Counted from the first letter of the stretch, positions 44,945-54,205 are shown. The stretch is 64,000 nucleotides of DNA from Mucilaginibacter xinganensis (GCF_002257585.1 NZ_CP022743.1:992001-1056000), one strand, 5' to 3'. Program-made: numbers and translations. Notes: generated by a model not told the origin, from the letters alone.

Positions 44945-46012
44945 ATGGAAAAAAGGTCGATTTTGAACTCAAAAATTTTCAAGCAAATACGCATTTACGC
45001 GGTTTTTATAGCCTTCTGGGCAATTCCCGCCCTTGTTTTTGGGCAGGAAAAGGCCGAACCCGATAACGGAAAAGCATTTGATCCGAAGGAGGCAATTTTT
45101 GAGCACATTGGTGATTCTCATTCATGGCATACCTTTGGTAAAGCAACTATTCAGCTGCCGGTAATAGTTTATACTGATAAAGGGCTTGAGGTTTTTATGT
45201 CAGGTAAATTTTTTAACGAAAAGCACGAGGAAGTGCCTTATACAGGTAAAAATTATACCTACCTGCTTGAAAAAGACAAGGTAAAGGTTGCGGACGCTGC
45301 CGGTAAGGTTGACGAATCGAAAAAAGTATATGATTTTTCAATAACCCGTAACGTAGCAAGTATGTGGTTTGGAATGATATTATTACTTATTATTTTCTTT
45401 ACGGTAGCAGGTTCATATAAAAAGCGGTCGGGCAAAGCGCCAAAAGGATTGCAATCTTTTATGGAGCCGCTGATATTGTTTATCCGCGACGATGTTGCTA
45501 TCCCGAATATTGGTATTAAGTATGTACGCTACATGTCGTTACTGCTTACCGTTTTCTTTTTTATATTAATTAACAACCTGCTTGGTTTGGTGCCATTCTT
45601 CCCCGGCGCCTATAACCTTACCGGTAATATAGCAGTAACGCTAACGCTTTCATTTATCATCTTACTGGTTATTAATTTTAGCGGTAACAAATATTACTGG
45701 AAACACATTTTTGCACCCGATATTCCGCTTTGGTTATATATCATCATGGTGCCGGTTGAGTTGATTGGCATTATATCAAAGCCTTTCGCATTAATGATCC
45801 GTTTGTTTGCAAACATTACAGCGGGGCACATTATTGTACTCAGCCTAATATCATTGATATTTATTTTCAAAACGCTTGCAGTATCGCCGGCTTCAGTAGT
45901 ATTCGTAGTGTTTATGGATTGTATTGAGTTGTTGGTGGCATTTTTACAGGCATACATTTTTACCATGCTTTCGGCGCTGTTTATAGGTATGGCGGTGCAG
46001 GAGCATCATTAA
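44945..46012 (+). CDS. atpB: ATP synthase F0 subunit a
   Basis: A 355-residue subunit a. It has the Bacteroidota-type N-terminal extension: a signal-like helix (AFWAIPALVFGQ) and a periplasmic segment of about 100 residues before the first core helix at about 138. The essential Arg of the proton channel is R286 in FALMIRLFANITAGH. The C-terminal helices (FMDCIELLVAFLQAYIFTML) are typical. It forms the half-channels against the c-ring. Confidence 0.95.
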   Translation: MEKRSILNSKIFKQIRIYAVFIAFWAIPALVFGQEKAEPDNGKAFDPKEAIFEHIGDSHSWHTFGKATIQLPVIVYTDKGLEVFMSGKFFNEKHEEVPYTGKNYTYLLEKDKVKVADAAGKVDESKKVYDFSITRNVASMWFGMILLLIIFFTVAGSYKKRSGKAPKGLQSFMEPLILFIRDDVAIPNIGIKYVRYMSLLLTVFFFILINNLLGLVPFFPGAYNLTGNIAVTLTLSFIILLVINFSGNKYYWKHIFAPDIPLWLYIIMVPVELIGIISKPFALMIRLFANITAGHIIVLSLISLIFIFKTLAVSPASVVFVVFMDCIELLVAFLQAYIFTMLSALFIGMAVQEHH

Positions 46013-46024
46013 TAGTTCAAATAA

Positions 46025-46309
<285 letters not shown>

Positions 46310-46315
46310 AAAACA

Positions 46316-46351
46316 AAAATATCCCGGAGCGGTTGGCTCCGGGAATATTTT
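46316..46351 (+). terminator. Hairpin between atpE and atpF (partial terminator or mRNA stabiliser)
   Basis: CCCGGAGC (46323-46330) pairs with GCTCCGGG (46336-46343) around a 5-base loop, and A/T flanks extend the stem with one bulged A, followed by TTTTC. In the middle of an operon it could cut off part of the transcripts or protect the atpE 3' end, raising subunit c over the others. Confidence 0.7.
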
Positions 46352-46398
46352 CAAGAAATTATTAGAACGAATAGTCTAACATTACATTAAGTATTTAT

Positions 46399-46893
46399 AT
46401 GGAGTTAGTTACACCTGAGATAGGTTTAGTTTTCTGGACAACAATATCATTCCTTATATTATTGTTCTTATTGCGCAAGTTTGCCTGGAAGCCAATTTTG
46501 GGCGCTGTGGCTGAACGCGAAAACACTATAACCAAAGCACTTTTGCAGGCTGAAGCAGCAAAGGAAGAAATGGCCCGCTTAACAAGCGAAAATGAAAACC
46601 TGCTGAAGCAGGCACGTGCCGAGCGCGATGCTATTTTGTCAGACGCAAACAAGGTAAAGAACCAGATCATCAATACTGCTAAAGAAGCGGCACAGAAAGA
46701 AGGCGCACGCCAGATAGAAATTGCCCGCATCGAGATCAACAACCAGAAGTCAATTGCTATGGCTGATATTAAAAATCAGGTAGCATCACTTTCACTGGAG
46801 ATTGCTGAAAAAGTATTGCGCAAGCAATTTGAAGATCAGAAAAAACAAGACGAATTGGTTAAGGATCTTTTAAGGGACGTAAAGCTTAGTTAA
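46399..46893 (+). CDS. atpF: ATP synthase F0 subunit b
   Basis: A 164-residue peripheral-stalk subunit. It has one N-terminal transmembrane helix at about 7-27 (IGLVFWTTISFLILLFLLRK) followed by a long continuous charged helix (AKEEMARLTSENENLLKQAR, RQIEIARIEINNQKSIAMAD) that dimerises and reaches subunit delta. The length is typical. Confidence 0.95.
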   Translation: MELVTPEIGLVFWTTISFLILLFLLRKFAWKPILGAVAERENTITKALLQAEAAKEEMARLTSENENLLKQARAERDAILSDANKVKNQIINTAKEAAQKEGARQIEIARIEINNQKSIAMADIKNQVASLSLEIAEKVLRKQFEDQKKQDELVKDLLRDVKLS

Positions 46894-47042
46894 TTGATTC
46901 CGGAATTCAAATTTCGAACACGAAAATTTGAACCTCCGAAACAATTTAGAAACCAAGAACCGGGCGTTCAAAATTTCAGATAAATCCGAAATCGAACATC
47001 CGACATCCGAAATAAGAAAACTTCCGAAATCCGAAAGAAAAT
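46894..47042 (+). repeat. Degenerate spacer repeats between atpF and atpH
   Basis: The 149-base gap is almost entirely made of variants of the word TCCGAAAT (for example AAATCCGAAATCGAA at 46982-46996). The same 15-base word occurs inverted at 61135-61149 in the spacer of the TolC-adaptor operon. There is no ORF and no strong terminator. Confidence 0.65.
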
Positions 47043-47594
47043 ATGTCAGAATTAACAGTAGCAGCCAGGTACGCAAAATCAATCATTGATCTTGCCCGGG
47101 AACAAAATTTGGTTGAGCCGGTAAAGGGCGATATGGAACTTTTCCTGCGCACCCTGAAAGCAAATCCTGAATTAAGAGCGGTTTTGGCTAACCCAATCGT
47201 ATCACATTCAAAAAAAGTAAAAATACTCGAAGAGATTTTTGCTTCGAAAGTGAACAAGGTAACGCTTGCGTTTTTTAAGCTGATGGTTAATAAAGGCCGC
47301 GGCGAGGTTTTATATACCACAGCGGGAGAATATGTGAACCTTTATGATATCAAAAACAATATCATTCACGCTTCAGTGGTATCGGCAACAGCATTGTCTG
47401 AAGCCAATAAACAAACCATGATAGCCGATATAATAGCGGCAACAGGTGGAACTGTAAAACTGGAAACAAAGGTTGACGCTAACCTGATAGGGGGATTTGT
47501 ATTAACCGTTGGCGACAGGCAGATTGATACCAGTATAGCAAGCGATCTGCATAAATTAAAGAAAGAATTTGCCACAAGGGCAGTAAGTAATTAA
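47043..47594 (+). CDS. atpH: ATP synthase F1 subunit delta
   Basis: A 183-residue subunit that joins the b stalk to the top of the alpha-beta hexamer. The family pattern is present: ARYAKSIIDLAREQNLVEPV at the N-terminus, LAFFKLMVNKGRGEVL in the middle, and DANLIGGFVLTVGDRQIDTS near the C-terminus. It starts after a 149-base spacer of degenerate repeats and ends 28 bases before atpA. Confidence 0.95.
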   Translation: MSELTVAARYAKSIIDLAREQNLVEPVKGDMELFLRTLKANPELRAVLANPIVSHSKKVKILEEIFASKVNKVTLAFFKLMVNKGRGEVLYTTAGEYVNLYDIKNNIIHASVVSATALSEANKQTMIADIIAATGGTVKLETKVDANLIGGFVLTVGDRQIDTSIASDLHKLKKEFATRAVSN

Positions 47595-47622
47595 AAACTA
47601 AAACTCTAAAATAAATTTAAAA

Positions 47623-49197
47623 ATGGTAGAGGTAAGACCGGACGAAGTATCAGCAATTTTGCGTCAGCAATTGGCAGGCTTCAAGTCAGAATCTGAGTTA
47701 GAAGAAGTGGGTACCGTACTCCAGGTGGGTGATGGTATTGCACGCGTTTATGGATTAACAAAAGTACAATCGGGTGAGCTGGTTGAGTTTGGTACTGGTT
47801 TACAGGGTATCGTACTTAATCTTGAAGAAGACAACGTGGGTGTGGTATTGTTAGGTAAATCTGACGATATCAAAGAAGGGGATACCGTTAAACGTACTAA
47901 CAGGATCGCCTCTATCAATGTAGGCGAAGGCATGCTTGGCCGTGTTGTTGATACATTGGGTACACCTATTGATGGTAAAGGACCTATTTTAGGCGAAACC
48001 TATGAAATGCCTTTGGAGCGTAAAGCGCCTGGTGTTATTTATCGCCAGCCGGTTACTGAGCCTTTGCAAACAGGTATTAAAGCTATTGACGCAATGATCC
48101 CTATCGGCCGCGGACAACGTGAGCTGGTAATCGGTGACCGCCAGACAGGTAAAACTGCTGTTTGTATCGATACCATCATCAACCAAAAAGAATTTTACGA
48201 TGCCGGCAAACCGGTAATATGTATTTATGTTGCCTGCGGCCAAAAGGCTTCAACGGTTGCAAACATTGTACGCACCCTGGAAGAAAAAGGCGCTATGCCT
48301 TATTCAATAGTTGTTGCAGCTAACGCATCAGACTCTGCTACCATGCAGTTCTTTGCTCCGTTTGCAGGTGCCGCTATTGGTGAATACTTCCGCGATACAG
48401 GTCGCCCGGCTTTGATCATTTATGATGATTTGTCGAAGCAAGCAGTTGCTTACCGTGAAGTATCGTTATTATTGCGTCGCCCACCGGGCCGTGAGGCTTA
48501 TCCAGGTGACGTATTTTACCTGCACAGTCGTTTATTAGAGCGTGCCGCTAAGATCAACTCAAATGATTCAATTGCCCAGGCGATGAATGATTTGCCTGAA
48601 TCTATCCGCGGTATCGTAAAAGGTGGTGGTTCATTAACCGCATTGCCTATCATCGAAACACAGGCTGGTGACGTATCAGCGTACATTCCAACCAACGTAA
48701 TCTCAATTACTGATGGTCAGATCTTCCTTGAATCTAACTTATTCAACGCAGGTGTTCGCCCGGCTATTAACGTAGGTATCTCGGTATCACGTGTAGGTGG
48801 TAACGCGCAGATCAAATCAATGAAGAAGGTTGCCGGTACTTTGAAACTTGACCAGGCACAATACCGCGAACTTGAGGCTTTCTCAAAATTCGGTTCAGAC
48901 CTTGATGCTTCAACTAAAACAGTACTTGATAAAGGTGCACGTAACGTTGAGATCCTTAAACAAGGCCAGTATTCTCCGGTTACTGTTGAAAAACAGGTTG
49001 CTGTAATTTACCTGGGTACTAAAAACCTGATGCGTAACGTACCGGTTAACAAGATCCGTGAGTTTGAGGCTGAATTTACAAGCCAATTGGAAGTGCGTCA
49101 TCCTGAAACATTGGCTGCGTTAAAAGCAGGTAAGTTTGATGATACCATTACAGGAGTGCTTGAAACAGTTGCTAAGGAACTGAGCGGAAAATATTAA
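47623..49197 (+). CDS. atpA: ATP synthase F1 subunit alpha
   Basis: A 524-residue subunit alpha with a P-loop [11 protein letters not shown], the N-terminal beta-barrel ([30 protein letters not shown]), and the [18 protein letters not shown] segment before the C-terminal helical domain. It carries the non-catalytic nucleotide sites of F1. The partner subunit beta (atpD) and epsilon (atpC) are not in this operon and must be elsewhere, as usual in this phylum. Confidence 0.97.
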   Translation: MVEVRPDEVSAILRQQLAGFKSESELEEVGTVLQVGDGIARVYGLTKVQSGELVEFGTGLQGIVLNLEEDNVGVVLLGKSDDIKEGDTVKRTNRIASINVGEGMLGRVVDTLGTPIDGKGPILGETYEMPLERKAPGVIYRQPVTEPLQTGIKAIDAMIPIGRGQRELVIGDRQTGKTAVCIDTIINQKEFYDAGKPVICIYVACGQKASTVANIVRTLEEKGAMPYSIVVAANASDSATMQFFAPFAGAAIGEYFRDTGRPALIIYDDLSKQAVAYREVSLLLRRPPGREAYPGDVFYLHSRLLERAAKINSNDSIAQAMNDLPESIRGIVKGGGSLTALPIIETQAGDVSAYIPTNVISITDGQIFLESNLFNAGVRPAINVGISVSRVGGNAQIKSMKKVAGTLKLDQAQYRELEAFSKFGSDLDASTKTVLDKGARNVEILKQGQYSPVTVEKQVAVIYLGTKNLMRNVPVNKIREFEAEFTSQLEVRHPETLAALKAGKFDDTITGVLETVAKELSGKY

Positions 49198-49307
49198 TTT
49201 AGTGAATAGAGAGTGGAGAGCGGTGAATAGTTAGCAGTGAATAAATATAAAAATTTACCACTCACCATTCACAACTCACCACCCACTGATAACCACTCAC
49301 AAAAAGA
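49198..49307 (+). repeat. Degenerate GTGAAT/ATTCAC spacer between atpA and atpG
   Basis: The first half repeats the word GTGAATAG (49202, 49223, 49237), and the second half carries complementary CACTCAC/ATTCAC words (49259-49299), around an A/T-rich centre. The transcript can fold into a long imperfect stem. There is no ORF. Confidence 0.6.
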
Positions 49308-50207
49308 ATGGCTAATTTAAAAGAAGTAAGAAACAGGATTAAGTCTGTAAGTTCAACACAGCAGATCACCAAAGCCATGAAAATGGTTTCGGCGGCTAAG
49401 TTGAAACGGGCTACCAACGCTATTGTACAGTTACGCCCTTATGCCAATAAGCTTAAAGAGCTGCTGGCAAACTTGTCTGCGAGTATAGAAGATGGTTCAT
49501 CGCCATTTTTACAGCAGCGCGAGCCAAATAAGGTATTGATAGTTGTGGTTTCATCAAACCGTGGTTTGGCTGGTGCTTTTAACGCCAACGTTATAAAAAC
49601 AGCTAATAACCTGATAGCCGAAAAATACAGTGAGCAGTTAAGAGCCGGCAATGTATCAATCGTATCTATCGGTAAAAAAAGCCAGGAGTTTTATCAAAGG
49701 CGCAAATACAACGTTATAGGTAACAATAACGATTTGTACCTTGATCTGAACTTTGAAAATACATCTGTAATTACCCAAAGTATTATGGACGGATTTTTAA
49801 AAGGTGAGTACGACCGGGTTGAGTTGGTTTACAACCAATTTAAAAATGCTGCCATGCAGATATTAACTGTTGAGCAGTTGCTGCCGGTTCCCAAGCCTGA
49901 GCCTAAAAAAGAAGAAGCCAAAAAGGATTTGAGCCAGGAACAGGTTGATTACATATTTGAACCTTCGCAGGAAGCTATTGTTGAAGAGCTGATTCCTAAA
50001 AATATCAAAATACAGGTATATAAAGCGGTGCTTGACTCAAACGCCTCTGAACACGGCGCACGTATGACCGCAATGGACAAAGCAACCGAAAATGCCGGTG
50101 ATTTGTTGAAGGCACTTAAACTGGCCTATAACCAGGCTCGCCAGGCTGCCATCACTACCGAGTTAACGGAAATTGTGAGTGGCGCGGCAGCGTTATCAGC
50201 TGAATAA
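49308..50207 (+). CDS. atpG: ATP synthase F1 subunit gamma
   Basis: A 299-residue rotor shaft. It has the conserved termini KEVRNRIKSVSSTQQITKAM and ASEHGARMTAMDKATENAGD with ITTELTEIVSGAAAL. A charged insertion at about 195-225 (KPEPKKEEAKKDLSQEQVDY) is typical for Bacteroidota and makes it a little longer than in enterobacteria. It is the last gene of the operon, followed by a terminator. Confidence 0.95.
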   Translation: MANLKEVRNRIKSVSSTQQITKAMKMVSAAKLKRATNAIVQLRPYANKLKELLANLSASIEDGSSPFLQQREPNKVLIVVVSSNRGLAGAFNANVIKTANNLIAEKYSEQLRAGNVSIVSIGKKSQEFYQRRKYNVIGNNNDLYLDLNFENTSVITQSIMDGFLKGEYDRVELVYNQFKNAAMQILTVEQLLPVPKPEPKKEEAKKDLSQEQVDYIFEPSQEAIVEELIPKNIKIQVYKAVLDSNASEHGARMTAMDKATENAGDLLKALKLAYNQARQAAITTELTEIVSGAAALSAE

Positions 50208-50227
50208 TTTATAAAGACTTTATATTC

Positions 50228-50256
50228 AAGGGCTTCTCTGCAAAGAGAGGCCTTTT
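50228..50256 (+). terminator. Terminator of the ATP synthase operon
   Basis: AAGGGCTTCTCT pairs with AGAGAGGCCTTT (G-U pairs allowed) around a short loop, followed by a run of T. Confidence 0.85.
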
Positions 50257-50634
50257 TTGTTTTCCCTTGTAATTGGCAGCGCAGCTTTGAATATTATTTG
50301 TTACGCCAACGTAAAATACAGTATTTGCTTTATCAGTTAACCCGAATTTGATATAAGTATTAAACATATTCATTATCAGTTACTTGCATTTATTTATTAG
50401 CTTATAAAATTAAAAGTGCTGATAATCAGCATGTTCCATTTTGTTCCGGGTGTTCCGTGTGCAAAAATGGAACGCGCCAACGGCTCGGATACACAAAATT
50501 AACCAGTATAGTGAAAACGTGTGAACATACCAGTGGCATACCTTTCTATTCGCTCTGTACATTGCTGTTGCCATGCTGCGCCCGCAATGACATAAATAGT
50601 TAAACAAAGTTCTCCATTCGCTTGTTATTCCTTC
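50257..50634. other. Intergenic region with GTTCC repeats and REP-like sequence
   Basis: No gene is seen here. TGCTGATAATCAGCA at 50418 is a palindrome. GTTCCATTTTG (50433-50443) pairs with CAAAAATGGAAC (50462-50473). Within the left part, GTTCC occurs three times (50433, 50443, 50452) at 9-10 base spacing. The stretch around 50555-50592, read on the minus strand (GTCATTGCGGGCGCAGCATG), resembles a widespread intergenic repeat of this family (from memory). Confidence 0.45.
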
Positions 50635-50832
50635 ATGACAAAGCCAGTAAACGCAATAGACAAACCTTCATCAACTGATAAGCCTGTTGATAAAGGTGGA
50701 AAAAGCAAAGTGAGAAAAGAAGATAAAAAATACAACGCTGATGAACCCCATAGCGGAGAGATTGCAAAAAAACACGAAAGGGATGAACAGCCTGTTGAGT
50801 CTGTAAAAAAAGCCCCGACCAAAGGTATCTAA
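50635..50832 (+). CDS. Small highly charged hypothetical protein
   Basis: A 65-residue, strongly hydrophilic, Lys/Asp/Glu-rich sequence without predicted membrane segment or signal peptide (KPSSTDKPVDKGGKSKVRKE, then EIAKKHERDEQP). It is probably disordered. The start ATG at 50635 is the first in frame. I do not recognise it. The composition is coherent for a small stress-type or RNA/DNA-associated protein, but it could be a chance ORF; the complementary strand is also open over nearly the same length. It is convergent with the ABC exporter. Confidence 0.4.
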   Translation: MTKPVNAIDKPSSTDKPVDKGGKSKVRKEDKKYNADEPHSGEIAKKHERDEQPVESVKKAPTKGI

Positions 50833-50836
50833 CTGT

Positions 50837-52645
50837 TTACTCGGCAGACTTAACAATTCCCGCTGAATTGAACTGCAAATCATATAGTTTGCGGTAGTAG
50901 CCATTTTCTATGCGTAGTAGTTCCTGGTGCGTTCCGCTTTCTTTAATCTCACCATGGTCAAGCACAATAATCTTATCGGCATTTTGAATAGTCGACAAGC
51001 GGTGAGCAATTACAATGGCTGTGCGGCCCTGCATAAGCTTGCTGATGGCGTTTTGGATCAGGATCTCTGTCTCTGTGTCAACAGATGAGGTCGCTTCATC
51101 CAGCACGAGGATGGTAGGGTTATACACCAAAGCCCTGATGAACGAAATTAATTGCGATTGCCCTGCAGAAAGGGTAGCACCCCGTTCCATCACGTTATAA
51201 TCATAACCACCCGGCAGGCGTTCAATAAATTCATGTGCGCCAACGTCTTTGGCTGCCGCGATAATCTGCTCGCGGGTTATCGCCGGGTTATTTAAACTGA
51301 TATTATTGGAAATGGTATCTGTAAATAAAAATACGTCCTGTATTACCGTTGCAATGTGCGAACGCAGGTAGTCGACATCATATTCCCTTATATCTGTGCC
51401 ATCAACCTTAACTTCTCCTTTGCCAATTTCATAAAAACGGTTCAGAATATTGATGGTTGATGATTTACCGGCGCCGGTTGCACCAACCAATGCCAACGTT
51501 TTGCCCGGTTGCAAATGAAAGCTGATGTCTTTTAAAACCCAGTTTTCATCATTGTAAGCAAACCAAACATTTTTAAATTCAATTTCACCTTTTAATACTG
51601 GAGGGCGCAGCGTTCCGGTGTTAACGGCTACTTCGTCGGTGTCCAACACTTTAAAGATCCTGTCGGCACCAACCATCCCCATTTGCAGGGTGTTAAATTT
51701 ATCAGCAAGCTGCCTGATGGGCCTGAAAAGTATATTTAAATAAACTATAAATTCAAGGATTGTCCCTGGGCTTACCCCAGTCGGAGAGGCTGAAAGCGCT
51801 TTTAGTTCCTGGTCACTCAGGATTCTTTTACAACCATACCAAACCATAAGGCCCATACAGCACGCAAAAAGGATTTCAACTACCGGAAAAAATATGGAGT
51901 AGTACCAGTTTGAGCGGATGTTTGCATCCCTGTATTTTATATTAACGGCTTTAAATTTGCGCATCTCCTGGTCTTCCCGGGCGAATAGCTGGATCACGCT
52001 CATGCCTGAGATATGTTCCGCCAGAAACGTATTCAATTGCGCTACCTGAGTACGTACTTCCTGGAAAGATGATTTTATAGCTTCCTTAAAAACGTAAGTA
52101 GAGAGGAATAAAAAAGGCATCGGGATCAGCGTGATAAGTGCCAGCTTCCAGTCTTTAAAGATCATAAAGCCGATAACTGCAACCACCAGCAGGAGGTCGC
52201 CCATAATAGATATGAGCCCTTCAGAGAAGATATCAGCAATAGTTTCCAGGTCAGAAACGGTTCGGGTAATCAGCATCCCAATTGGGGTACGGTCGAAATA
52301 TTTTAACCGCAGACTTGTGATGTGGTTGAAAATGTCGATCCGCAGATCGCGGATAACAGACTGGCCCAGCGAATTGGTTAAGTAAGTTTGATAATATTGG
52401 GCTGCGGTTTGGATAACAAGCTGCCCTATCATCAGCTCCACCATAAAAATTAAGCCGCTGTAATTGTCCTTTAATATATAATTATCCAGCGTCTTTTGGA
52501 TCAGAATGGGTTGGATCAGCGCACTGGCTGCCAAAAAGATAGTTAAAAATGCAGCTATAACAAAAGTGACATTATATGGCTTAACATAATGCATTACCCG
52601 CCTTAGCAGTTTCCAATCAAGTGCCTTCCCGGTAACTTCAGCCAT
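50837..52645 (-). CDS. ABC exporter, fused permease and ATPase (MsbA/MDR-like)
   Basis: A 602-residue half-transporter. Six transmembrane helices lie within about 25-325. The nucleotide-binding domain (about 350-590) has Walker A at 388-397 (GATGAGKSST), signature LSAGQ (Ala for the usual second Gly), Walker B ILVLDEATSS and the H-loop AHRLST. It probably exports lipids or hydrophobic compounds as a homodimer; the substrate is not deducible. It is monocistronic, upstream of and on the same strand as nothing closer than truA (89 bases above its start). Confidence 0.9.
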   Translation of the reverse strand: MAEVTGKALDWKLLRRVMHYVKPYNVTFVIAAFLTIFLAASALIQPILIQKTLDNYILKDNYSGLIFMVELMIGQLVIQTAAQYYQTYLTNSLGQSVIRDLRIDIFNHITSLRLKYFDRTPIGMLITRTVSDLETIADIFSEGLISIMGDLLLVVAVIGFMIFKDWKLALITLIPMPFLFLSTYVFKEAIKSSFQEVRTQVAQLNTFLAEHISGMSVIQLFAREDQEMRKFKAVNIKYRDANIRSNWYYSIFFPVVEILFACCMGLMVWYGCKRILSDQELKALSASPTGVSPGTILEFIVYLNILFRPIRQLADKFNTLQMGMVGADRIFKVLDTDEVAVNTGTLRPPVLKGEIEFKNVWFAYNDENWVLKDISFHLQPGKTLALVGATGAGKSSTINILNRFYEIGKGEVKVDGTDIREYDVDYLRSHIATVIQDVFLFTDTISNNISLNNPAITREQIIAAAKDVGAHEFIERLPGGYDYNVMERGATLSAGQSQLISFIRALVYNPTILVLDEATSSVDTETEILIQNAISKLMQGRTAIVIAHRLSTIQNADKIIVLDHGEIKESGTHQELLRIENGYYRKLYDLQFNSAGIVKSAE

Positions 52646-52734
52646 TTATTGAATTAGTGATTTATTGAATTAGTGATTGGGACAATGACAAATTTAAATT
52701 TATATATTGAAAATTACCTTTCTGCTTTATCCTT

Positions 52735-53508
52735 TTACCTTTCACCAACAAAAGGATATCGTACCTCAGTTAAATAAAGTCCCCCTGCCGGTACTGACAT
52801 GCCTGCATTGCTGCGGTTTTTGCTCTCAATGATGGTACGTACTGCCTCTGGTTCAATTTCATTACGGCCAACCATTAGCAATGTGCCTACTACGGCGCGA
52901 ACCATGTTGCGTAAAAAGCGGTCGGCTGAAATGTGGAAGGCTATTCCACCATCTTTAAGTATCCATTCGGCATTTGTTATTTTGCAGTTATTAGTTTTTA
53001 CCTGCGTGTTTGATTTGCTGAAGCAACTAAAATCTTTGTATTCCATCATTATGGCGGCAGCTTCATTCATTAAATCCAGGTCAGGCTCATCCCGTAATTC
53101 CCACGAGTATCCATTTTTAAAGGGATCTTTATGAAAATGGATCAGGTATTCATAACTACGCAAGGTGGCATCAAATCTTGCATGAGCTTCCGGAGCAACC
53201 GGGAAGATACTTTTTATGGCGATATCTTTCGGGAGAATGGAATTTAAACTCCTAATTATTGTGTTTGTTTCTCTCAAGGTCCATGGTACGTGATTCATAG
53301 CCTCGAAATCAAAATGCGCAAAAAACACTTTAGCATGTACGCCGGCATCTGTGCGGCCACAGCCTAATGTCTCGGTTGGCTGCCGTAAAACTGTGGATAG
53401 TGCCTTGTTTAAAACTTCCTGAACGGCAACTGCGTTTGGCTGCGTTTGCCAGCCGTGATAGTTAGTGCCGTCGTATGAAAGTTCAATGAAATAGCGTTGT
53501 GTGGTCAC
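52735..53508 (-). CDS. truA: tRNA pseudouridine(38-40) synthase
   Basis: This enzyme isomerises uridines 38-40 in the tRNA anticodon arm. The 257 residues have the family motifs FIELSYDGTNYHGWQ, the catalytic D54 in CGRTDAGVHAKV, RSYEYLIHF, and FLRNMVRAVVGTLLMVGR. The start codon is GTG at 53508. A -7 box TAACTTTG ends 4 bases before it, which excludes a longer start. Confidence 0.95.
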   Translation of the reverse strand: MTTQRYFIELSYDGTNYHGWQTQPNAVAVQEVLNKALSTVLRQPTETLGCGRTDAGVHAKVFFAHFDFEAMNHVPWTLRETNTIIRSLNSILPKDIAIKSIFPVAPEAHARFDATLRSYEYLIHFHKDPFKNGYSWELRDEPDLDLMNEAAAIMMEYKDFSCFSKSNTQVKTNNCKITNAEWILKDGGIAFHISADRFLRNMVRAVVGTLLMVGRNEIEPEAVRTIIESKNRSNAGMSVPAGGLYLTEVRYPFVGER

Positions 53509-53512
53509 GAAA

Positions 53513-53543
53513 CAAAGTTATGAAAAGTTGTACGCGTTATAAA
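53513..53543 (-). promoter_or_regulatory. Promoter of truA
   Basis: On the minus strand TTTA (53540-53543), one mismatch from the -33 TTTG, is followed after 19 bases by TAACTTTG (53513-53520), an exact TAnnTTTG. It ends 4 bases before the GTG start codon. Confidence 0.55.
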
Positions 53544-53599
53544 CGTGATAAGCTGCTTTTAACAACTATAACTTCTGCAACCTGGATAATAACTTCAAT

Positions 53600-54118
53600 C
53601 TACGAGATATATTCCTTGTAGATCTGTTCAAACAAGATCTTGTTCTCAACAGCAATATCAAAGGGCTGATCTAAAAACGAGTTGTTGTAGCCTATGGCTT
53701 TAGCCAGGTTTTTCAAAACCTTAAAGTATGAGATCTCCACCCCCTCTATTTGCTGCAGGTAAAAAAGGATGAATACATCGCGTTCCATAGGTGTTTTGCC
53801 TTCCTTTATGGTTGCTAAATAAGCCTCCAGCGTTAAAGCTTTTATACCAAGTGTGTTGGTTTTTGATGGTTTCTCCTTTATCGCTGTGTAAATCTCGTCC
53901 ATTTGCCCTATCTGGCTTTTGGTGTCTTCAATCGCTTCTTCTATAGCTTGTTTTAAAACTTCTAAAGTAGCAATTCCCTTCACCTCTATAAAAAAGTCTG
54001 TAAGGTGCTGTTTGCCATAGTAGATGTAGTTTAAATGTTCAAGGAATATCTTTTTTAAAAGGGAATCTTCCATGTGAACATCTTTCGGCTGTAACGAAGA
54101 AGATGCTGGATCGGCCAT
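53600..54118 (-). CDS. DUF892 (YciE/YciF ferritin-like) family protein, diverged
   Basis: A 172-residue helical protein matching the DUF892 layout: LEHLNYIYYGKQHLTDFF, EEAIEDTKSQIGQMDEIY, IKEKPSKTNTLGIKALTLEA and ILFYLQQIEGVEISYFKVL. Active-type members have Glu and His ligands at LYxAEKQL, EExHxxxT and VEHYEI; here these read IYYGKQHL, EEAIEDT and IEGVEI. The His ligands are lost, so the di-metal site is probably absent. It may be a structural member of a stress-response family. It is divergent from the DUF4293 gene. Confidence 0.65.
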   Translation of the reverse strand: MADPASSSLQPKDVHMEDSLLKKIFLEHLNYIYYGKQHLTDFFIEVKGIATLEVLKQAIEEAIEDTKSQIGQMDEIYTAIKEKPSKTNTLGIKALTLEAYLATIKEGKTPMERDVFILFYLQQIEGVEISYFKVLKNLAKAIGYNNSFLDQPFDIAVENKILFEQIYKEYIS

Positions 54119-54205
54119 AACACTTTTAATTGAGGGGTTAATCAGGGATTAAAATTACAATATTTAATTGAATACATAACACATATAACAATCACTAAAA
54201 CAATA

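Noticed and set aside
50433..50456. Three GTTCC words as a possible CRISPR remnant
   Set aside because: The units are only 5 bases with about 5-base gaps, far too short for CRISPR repeats and spacers, and no cas gene is in the window.
50625..50822. Minus-strand 65-codon ORF opposite the small charged protein
   Set aside because: It is the mirror of the plus-strand ORF; its hydrophobic translation is explained by the Lys/Asp-rich codons on the other strand.
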